Assembly: GCA_951394045.1 (NCBI GenBank)
Contig: OX595996.1
Location: forward strand, 682,001-746,000
Direction: 5' to 3'
Length of the DNA: 64,000 nt
From: Nitzschia sp. DOCU1
Taxonomy: Eukaryota; Bacillariophyta; Bacillariophyceae; Bacillariales; Bacillariaceae
Below are positions 58,432 to 64,000 of the stretch, one piece after another. The notes beneath the pieces were generated by a model. That model did not search any database. It was not told the DNA's origin and worked only from the letters and a program-made list of their open reading frames with translations. How positions within the stretch are numbered: position 1 is the first letter of the stretch; the number at the start of each line of letters is the position of its first letter. The position numbers and the translations under genes are program-made.

Positions 58432-59316
58432 ATGCAGAGTCCACCCCTCGCTGATGATGATTTGGACCCGTCATCACCATTGTTGCCAAGCGTTCGAGCG
58501 GGGTCTCGTAAAAACCGAGTCTATGTCTTTCGAGAATTTCTACACCAAACCTATGGCGATTATCTTTTGAACGATGGCGTAATTTTGGATGTGGCGGGTG
58601 GCAAGGGAGACTTGAGCTGGCTGCTACAGAATGTGGACGGCTTGGAATCAATCGTCGTAGATCCTCGAGTGACGCAGAGCAAACATATTCTACGGTCCAT
58701 TCAGTATTTGAGGGACAACCCCGATCAAGCAAAAGAACGTGCTATACCGGGACTATTGACGTATCAACCATTAGCCGCAGTCCTACCCAAACTAGAGGGA
58801 AAAGACGAATTCAAGCCACCAAGGCACTTGAGGCTGCTGGTAGACGAATACTTGGTGTCGGCAGTATCAGCCTACCAAAACGATCAGGACATGATCCGCT
58901 GGGAAGAATACTGGGTGCGAGCAATGAAGCGGGCGTTGGAGACGCATACTTTGGGATACAAGGAAGAGCCCAACAATACCAGTGGGAAAGTGATTGAAGA
59001 TGCCACTGTGGCTCTAGAGATCATACTATCCACCAAATTGGTAGTCGGCTTTCACCCAGACTCTGCTACCGATCCTGCAATAGACCTGGCGGTGTTACTT
59101 GGTGTTCCCTACTGTATTGTTCCTTGCTGCGTCTATCCCAAATCATTTCCTCACCGCCAAACTCCAAGTGGAGACCGAGTGAGAGACTATTTGGGTCTTG
59201 TTCACTATCTAAAGACAAAGTACCAGGCAATCGAGGATAAATTGCCATTTTACTTCACCGATACAGCCAAGAATATCGTGCTATATTCACTACCAAAGCC
59301 ATCGGAGTCTAGCTAG
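58432..59316 (+). CDS. SAM-dependent methyltransferase-like protein
   Basis: 294 residues, no intron. A Rossmann motif I is visible as VILDVAGGKGDLSW (50-63), followed by a motif II-like acidic end (SIVVDPR). VVGFHPDSATDPAIDLAVLLGVPYCIVPCCVYPKSFP (204-240) is a block shared by a group of uncharacterised methyltransferase-like proteins in fungi and algae (H-P-D-x-A-T-x-P, then VPCCV). The N-terminus (FREFLHQTYG) also fits that group. The substrate (RNA, protein or small molecule) is unknown. Between the motifs is a helical insertion with conserved-looking charged residues. Confidence 0.72.
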   Translation: MQSPPLADDDLDPSSPLLPSVRAGSRKNRVYVFREFLHQTYGDYLLNDGVILDVAGGKGDLSWLLQNVDGLESIVVDPRVTQSKHILRSIQYLRDNPDQAKERAIPGLLTYQPLAAVLPKLEGKDEFKPPRHLRLLVDEYLVSAVSAYQNDQDMIRWEEYWVRAMKRALETHTLGYKEEPNNTSGKVIEDATVALEIILSTKLVVGFHPDSATDPAIDLAVLLGVPYCIVPCCVYPKSFPHRQTPSGDRVRDYLGLVHYLKTKYQAIEDKLPFYFTDTAKNIVLYSLPKPSESS

Positions 59317-59540
59317 AAGAGAATATGAATGCACGACAAGTTGTCGGTAATATTAGAGTTTTTGTCTGGGGCTCTTTTAAATTCATTTTTCATGAGTTCT
59401 TTGATGCGGTAGCAGATTTGTTGTTGTGGGCCAACAGCTTTCTCTTGAAGCGATCGCAATTGCAAGTTTCATCCGGTCTCTTGTTGGAGACAAAAAATGT
59501 TTCATTGAGTCCAGTTGTATGTTTGTATTGGACACCTTCA

Positions 59541-60197
59541 TTATCCCTGCACCTCCGTCATCTTCATGGCTCGCAGTCGATCCATCTTTTCAGTATTCGC
59601 TTGAATCGGCGATGCAAAGACTTCCAAAAAGACCTCCCAATTTTCGGGGCGTATTGTCAATAATTGTTGAATCGTATCATTCACAATAGGTTCGAAGGTC
59701 GTGTCACTTTCTGTCCCATGGGCCGCCACACATTGGCCATTGCGATAGATCTGAACGAACGGATACGTGTCCACGCCCAAGGTAGGAAAGAGTTCGGGGT
59801 GGGCCGTCTTTTCAATTTCGGCAAATTGGATAGGGGCCGTGGAATAGAAACGTGACATTTTCTTGTATTTTATTTCAATGCGCTTGCACAATGGGCAGCT
59901 GTTGGCATAAAACTTGACAACCACCAGAGAATCTGTTGGGGCCCCATCAATGTAGTTTAGAAAGTCATCCAGAGAAGTCAACTTGTCTACTTTTGCCAAA
60001 GGAGGATTTGCGGGCGTTGGCATAGTAGAAGCGTCGGAACCTTGACTAGTTGTCGACCACAATGACGTCGAAGATCGAATCGAATCGGACCTGCCGAGCG
60101 TCGTCGCCACGGGGAACGCGAGGGAAAACGCACTGACATTCGGCGGAGTGAATGCCAATAAAAACAGCAAACTGAGACGAAGCATCCTCCCTAACAT
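59541..60197 (-). CDS. Plastid-targeted thioredoxin-like protein
   Basis: I start at the ATG at 60197 (218 residues), which yields MLGRMLRLSLLFLLAFTPPNVSAFSLAFP: a signal peptide ending in SAF (22-24), the plastid motif. The frame continues to ATG 60341, but those residues are basic and unlike a signal. The thioredoxin fold follows: LVVVKFYANSCPLCKRIEIKYKKMSRFY with cysteines C101 and C104, QFAEIEKTAHPELFPTLGVDTYPFVQIYRNGQCVAAHG with the cis-Pro segment. The CPLC active site is unusual (the typical thioredoxin site is CGPC). A dithiol role in the plastid stroma or periplastid space is likely; the partner is unknown. Confidence 0.78.
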   Translation of the reverse strand: MLGRMLRLSLLFLLAFTPPNVSAFSLAFPVATTLGRSDSIRSSTSLWSTTSQGSDASTMPTPANPPLAKVDKLTSLDDFLNYIDGAPTDSLVVVKFYANSCPLCKRIEIKYKKMSRFYSTAPIQFAEIEKTAHPELFPTLGVDTYPFVQIYRNGQCVAAHGTESDTTFEPIVNDTIQQLLTIRPENWEVFLEVFASPIQANTEKMDRLRAMKMTEVQG

Positions 60198-60648
60198 CAC
60201 GAGTATTAAGGCTCTTGACAGCTGAAAGTGGTATTTGAATGTGAACGGAAACGATGTTTTGTTTTTTCCTTGCCGGGGTAGAACGTTTCCATCAAGTTTC
60301 GATTCGACTCTTCGGCGGCACTTTTTTTCGATTGAAATCATCGTCGGAATGACGTGGTCATCTCAACCGCTAAGTAAAGTGCGTGTGAGAGCTCCCATCG
60401 TTAGTCGATGAAGTCGATGAATGGCGCGGAATGCGCCGGCCCCCACCTTTTGGATCATTCTTCCGTATTTTGAACGGAACTTGGCACGAAATTCCACCAA
60501 GAAAGAAAAAAGTGAAGTAAAATAACACGATGCTTCATCGACGGATGGGCCACCGCAGCATGTTGCACATCTTCTATCGTTACAGTCAATGATTGGGCAT
60601 GAAAGATAGTAGCATACACTGCCTATTGGAAGATTCGAGACAACAACA
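60198..60648. other. Divergent spacer, no gene seen
   Basis: 451 bp between the thioredoxin-like gene (minus) and the two-pass membrane protein gene (plus). No extra feature supported. Confidence 0.45.
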
Positions 60649-61551
60649 ATGGAGGATGCAGCACATAACGAGTCGGGAAGCACAGCCAAGGCCGTGCCAG
60701 TGGCAGTGCCAGAAAAGACAACGAGCGTGCCACGCACTACCGCTACGAGCATACCTTGGATCGTTAATCACACAAATATGAAGGATAACTGGCGAGTCAA
60801 ACGACAAGTCGGGGATCCGCCGCCCTTTGACAAGCTGATTGTCGGTGGAACTTTGTCCCTGGCGCTGTTGCTGCTGATTGGAGCTCTGGCGGTTGGAACT
60901 ATGTCCTGGGTGGATAAATCAAACTACGAGGGGGCCAGTCTGGACGACTTTGTCTCGCTGGGAGAGGAAGCCTGCCATATTGAGAGCACTGCATCCTATA
61001 GTGTTGTTGAGGAATCATTGGATCGTCTGAATCACCTTTGTAAAGAAAAGTACGAGTACAATGTGCGGGTCGTGGTGGATGAAGACAGTCCCCACAACAA
61101 TGAGACCTTTGTGTCGACGCCATTCTTCTCGATTGCGTGCACTACTCTATGTGACATTTGTGGTCCTGAAAACTTTCATGGGGAGAACCATTATGTTGGG
61201 ATCTTGGCAAACGAAGCTGGTGAAGTCATTTCACCGCAAACAAAGGTGGAGTGTTGGGCCCCGAGTGGACCAGCGGAAGATTTGTCTGACTACTATGAAT
61301 GCTCAAGCATCGATGAATGTTATCAACTCGAAGATCCAAGTGTGGAACTGGAGGACCAAATGAACAGTAGTCAAATGGGTCAGATCGCTGCTCTGGTGGG
61401 GATCGTGGGATCTGTGATTCTGACGTGTTTCGGAAGCTATTTCGTGTATAGGAATCGAAAGGCACTCAAGGATGATGAAGAAATATTGCGCCAGCGTGCT
61501 CTGAATGGCAGTACTGGCGAGAATAATGAGGAGGAGGAGGCAGTCGCATAA
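60649..61551 (+). CDS. Two-pass membrane protein of unknown function
   Basis: 300 residues from an ATG at 60649. TM1 is LIVGGTLSLALLLLIGALAVGTM (about 64-86), and TM2 is IAALVGIVGSVILTCFGSYFVY (about 246-267). Between them is a Cys-rich domain of about 155 residues with nine cysteines and N-glycosylation sites (NNET), probably lumenal or extracellular. The N- and C-terminal tails would then be cytosolic, and the C-terminal tail is acidic. No family is recognised. The Cys pattern (SIACTTLCDICGPENF, YYECSSIDECYQLED) does not match a domain I know. Confidence 0.62.
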   Translation: MEDAAHNESGSTAKAVPVAVPEKTTSVPRTTATSIPWIVNHTNMKDNWRVKRQVGDPPPFDKLIVGGTLSLALLLLIGALAVGTMSWVDKSNYEGASLDDFVSLGEEACHIESTASYSVVEESLDRLNHLCKEKYEYNVRVVVDEDSPHNNETFVSTPFFSIACTTLCDICGPENFHGENHYVGILANEAGEVISPQTKVECWAPSGPAEDLSDYYECSSIDECYQLEDPSVELEDQMNSSQMGQIAALVGIVGSVILTCFGSYFVYRNRKALKDDEEILRQRALNGSTGENNEEEEAVA

Positions 61552-61755
61552 TAGAGAATGGTGCCTGCATTGCAATTTCACTCTACTATCTTACCACCCA
61601 ATCAAACACAACAGACTCGTTTCTTCGTGTCAAAGTCAAATAGATGCCAGAATCTTCAGGGTGTCTCTGCCATACTTTCCTTGGACCAACGCTCTTCTTC
61701 GGAAGGGAATGTACTTCTAGTAGCTTGTGATCATTGCTATCCGCTGCATCGTAAA

Positions 61756-63129
61756 TTACGGTAGCACACGATCCAAACAGCGATGAGCGCAAGCAAAGTC
61801 TTTCACGTAACAATTTCGTTCCGAATGGGGGCGCAGACGGCCAGTATCCGTGCACGCACCCACAATCTGATCTTGACACCTGTCTTGAGCAAGCGCCTGC
61901 AAATACTCAATCTGCTTCACACCATCCTCCACAAGGTCCCGCCCAAGCTTGTCGATCGTCAGGTCCAGGGAGCGATTGACCGCCGCATACAAAAGATAGT
62001 CTGGATTGGTCGCTCGAAAATCAGTGTTCAAATACGTTTGTACTGTTGGATGAGGCGTCAATGGTGGCTTTGGAACAAACTTGCATTCCGTTTGACTCGT
62101 TGGTACATATGTGCCGCTTTCTTTGACCCGGAGAACAATTAAATCGGAGTACTGAACTTCTGGCAAGAGAAGTTTCAAGACGGCCATAGATTCCGCCCAG
62201 CGCTCCGTTACGGCAATAAAGTCATAAAACTCCAAAATCTCTTTCAGAATGTGTTGGTATGCTAGCTTGTCGGGGTGGTTTTGAATCATGGAGTTGCTTG
62301 GAACGCCCATGTTGTTGTTGTTGTTGTTGTTGTTGTTTTCAATGCTATTGTCGAATGCCTGTTGATCCTTCCACAAATGACCACCCATTTCGTAGAGACC
62401 TCGACTTCGCTTTCGCAGTAATCGAACTTGATGCCCTCTTGAACGAGCTAGAAACTCTAAATGTTTTGCATCATCATCATAGTGCTGAGGAGGAACGTAG
62501 TAGTAGAACGCTGATTCGGATCGAGAATGCGGTAGCCGCACTGTACCCCAGAGAAAACTTTGATCGAAATTTCTCTTGGAATGGTAGTTATGAGTCGTAA
62601 AGTCATGAAAGAAATGGGCCTGGCACATGGGAGCCACGTAGGGGTGGATCGTCATGTTCTGGGCGGTCAAACGTCGGTAAGCCACGCGATGGGCGATACG
62701 AAGCGTCACGCCTGCCGAAGTGGTAGACGCTGCCTTGTGGACTTTGGCGAGCATCAGGCCTTGCAGTACTCGAGTTGAGGACAGTTGTTGTTTCGATCCA
62801 TATTCATGAGCTCTCTTTTCCAATCTTGCCGATTGTTGTGCATCGATGTGACACCAATTCGTCCTATTCCACGGCTGAAAGGCTTGCGCGACTTTATCGA
62901 CATACTCGTCCCACCACCAGTGACTCTGGCCCGAAAAGGAATCGAACTTTTGTGTTGCTTTGCCACCTTGTTCCAGAGATGTAGTCTCGAGGGGAACCGA
63001 CAGGAGTGGAAACTGGTATACGGCAACAAAGATGGTGAATACTGCAAACGACACAATCGGACGACGACGAACAAAACTCTTGGATCGTGTCATCGGAATC
63101 GTGGTGGTTGTTGTTCGGGCGCTCACCAT
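61756..63129 (-). CDS. Galactose-3-O-sulfotransferase family protein (type II membrane)
   Basis: Start at the ATG at 63129, giving 457 residues; the frame upstream has no ATG. A hydrophobic anchor (about 26-46, PIVSFAVFTIFVAVYQFPLL) near the N-terminus gives a Golgi type II topology. LMLAKVHKAASTTSAGVTLRIAHR (about 125-148) is the PAPS 5'-phosphosulfate-binding motif of this family, followed by HFFHDFTTHNYHSKRNF, and later HILKEILEFYDFIAVTERWAESMAVLKLLLPEVQYSDLIVL and a Cys-rich C-terminus (ERNCYVKDFACAHRCLDRVLP). Known role: sulfation of glycans with PAPS as donor; diatoms make sulfated polysaccharides, so extracellular polymer synthesis is plausible. A nine-Asn run is encoded by a GTT microsatellite (62311-62337). 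A decayed relative lies at 13460-14434. Confidence 0.78.
   Translation of the reverse strand: MVSARTTTTTIPMTRSKSFVRRRPIVSFAVFTIFVAVYQFPLLSVPLETTSLEQGGKATQKFDSFSGQSHWWWDEYVDKVAQAFQPWNRTNWCHIDAQQSARLEKRAHEYGSKQQLSSTRVLQGLMLAKVHKAASTTSAGVTLRIAHRVAYRRLTAQNMTIHPYVAPMCQAHFFHDFTTHNYHSKRNFDQSFLWGTVRLPHSRSESAFYYYVPPQHYDDDAKHLEFLARSRGHQVRLLRKRSRGLYEMGGHLWKDQQAFDNSIENNNNNNNNNMGVPSNSMIQNHPDKLAYQHILKEILEFYDFIAVTERWAESMAVLKLLLPEVQYSDLIVLRVKESGTYVPTSQTECKFVPKPPLTPHPTVQTYLNTDFRATNPDYLLYAAVNRSLDLTIDKLGRDLVEDGVKQIEYLQALAQDRCQDQIVGACTDTGRLRPHSERNCYVKDFACAHRCLDRVLP
62311..62337. repeat. (GTT)9 microsatellite inside the sulfotransferase gene
   Basis: Nine GTT repeats on the plus strand read as a run of Asn codons (AAC) on the coding strand. 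Length variation would keep the frame. Confidence 0.85.
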
Positions 63130-63718
63130 GGCACTGATCAAGCGCCGACGATAGAGACGATCATCAGTCCAGACTCGAGGATGGTTATCGGCGAGCAAAA
63201 AAATCTGCCATGGGTGAGACGATAGAGGCAAAAAAAGAGTGGCGGTCGGGAGATGGAAATGGGGTGTGGGTGACGATGGTGGTGGGATTTTTGGTGGATC
63301 GATTTTTTGGATCTTCGACTATTTTGACCACAAGGTCTAACCGACGACCGTCTCCATCAGTGTTCGCCTTCGAACGTGTGTTGTTATGTAAATTTGTCTC
63401 ACACGACATTACCGTTCGCCATCTGCCAGAACGATCGTCGTGCCTCTCCCGACCATGGCGGCCGCTGCGTGGTGGCGAGAGGACGGTCCGTGCTATGAGG
63501 ACCACAAAGTACAGTAGGGGTGTGAGGCGGGTTCATTTTACATTTCTCTGCCTGCCTGCTGAGAGCGTACTACAATAATATTGTTCATTGTCATCTTTCT
63601 GAGAGCACAACTCGTGTATTGAGGCCTTGTGTTCTACTACCGCAAAACAGGCGAGCCGAAAGGAATGAGTCGCCGATGACATTCCCAGGGAGAAGCTGTG
63701 ATTCCAGGGAACGCAAGG
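63130..63718. other. Divergent spacer, no gene seen
   Basis: 589 bp between the sulfotransferase start and the start of the gene at the right edge. No extra gene or repeat was recognised. Confidence 0.45.
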
Positions 63719-64000
63719 ATGACTTCTTCTCATCATCCATCTACGGTGGAGAATCTTCCCACACGGGGTCAATCACAAGTTGTCTTTGTGCAACTGGATC
63801 CAATCTTGAAGCAACTGTTGCCGTTGGTGACGGATTTTCGCCAAATGTCAGAATCGCTGACCAGCAAGGATGATCTAGAAGGTGTGGTGACGGAAGCGTG
63901 GGTCTCCAACATTCAACAACAAATTCAGTTCCTCGGTCGACTCCAAAAGGCAATCCAACAGTTGGGGCATGTCTTTGCTCCAAGTCTCGTAGTCATGGCA
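63719..64000 (+). CDS. Unknown protein, 3' end beyond the window
   Basis: An ATG at 63719 (in ...AAGGATGACTTC) opens a frame that stays open for 94 codons to the window edge. It reads MTSSHHPSTVENLPTRGQ, then QVVFVQLDPILKQLLPLVTDF and IQQQIQFLGRLQKAIQQLGHV, which looks helical and amphipathic. The Leu/Gln-rich heptad-like pattern suggests a coiled coil or helical bundle. No family recognised. Confidence 0.5.
   Translation, partial: MTSSHHPSTVENLPTRGQSQVVFVQLDPILKQLLPLVTDFRQMSESLTSKDDLEGVVTEAWVSNIQQQIQFLGRLQKAIQQLGHVFAPSLVVMA

Noticed and set aside
1..64000. CRISPR arrays, bacterial operons, phage or viral genes
   Set aside because: The window is a eukaryotic nuclear sequence with introns and nuclear genes; the only regular array is the transposase tandem, whose unit size rules out CRISPR.

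Overview
The window is nuclear DNA of a photosynthetic eukaryote, most likely a diatom or a close stramenopile relative. Three observations support this. Genes carry short GT-AG introns (about 70-200 nt). Conserved eukaryotic nuclear genes are present (FAN1, UTP6, BCCIP/BCP1, NSRP1, an MMS2/UEV-type ubiquitin E2 variant). Several proteins begin with a hydrophobic signal followed by an Ala-Phe type motif (AGAF, SQAF, VSAF), the pattern of diatom plastid presequences. The species cannot be named from the sequence alone.

Layout. 1-3.5 kb: a 5'-truncated bestrophin-family channel gene and two tandem paralogues of a small multi-pass membrane protein. 4.1-7.9 kb: a probable plastid Nudix hydrolase and two nucleoredoxin-like genes; the second came from a local duplication that also copied the 3' end of the Nudix gene. 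8.5-13.4 kb: an eight-exon Patched/Dispatched/NPC1-type RND membrane protein. 13.5-14.4 kb: a decayed sulfotransferase gene related to the intact one at 61.8-63.1 kb. 15.1-18.5 kb: a tandem pair of secreted proteins of unknown function. 18.6-37.5 kb: a gene-dense stretch holding FAN1, a class 3 lipase, a phytanoyl-CoA dioxygenase-like protein, the UEV, NSRP1, an ankyrin-like protein, a cobalamin adenosyltransferase, BCCIP, a protein of unknown function, a DUF1826 protein and a DUF4239 membrane protein.

37.8-52.7 kb is the most striking part. It holds four head-to-tail units of 3,727 bp, apparently identical, each with one intact 1,016-residue DUF6729-type DDE transposase on the minus strand. 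The array lies in the short spacer between the DUF4239 gene and UTP6. A 7-bp direct repeat (CTGAGGC) sits at its left edge and ends every unit, and no clear terminal inverted repeat is visible. 53-64 kb: UTP6, a leucine-rich repeat protein, a secreted Asp-box protein, a methyltransferase-like protein, a plastid thioredoxin-like protein, a two-pass membrane protein, the intact sulfotransferase, and the start of a gene that runs off the right edge.

The theme of the window is local duplication at several ages: the membrane-protein pair, the nucleoredoxin pair, the secreted pair (with signs of gene conversion), the sulfotransferase gene/pseudogene pair, and the very young transposase quartet. The remaining genes are unrelated housekeeping genes in a compact order; several neighbours are tail-to-tail with tiny spacers. 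I saw no tRNA, rRNA or CRISPR array.
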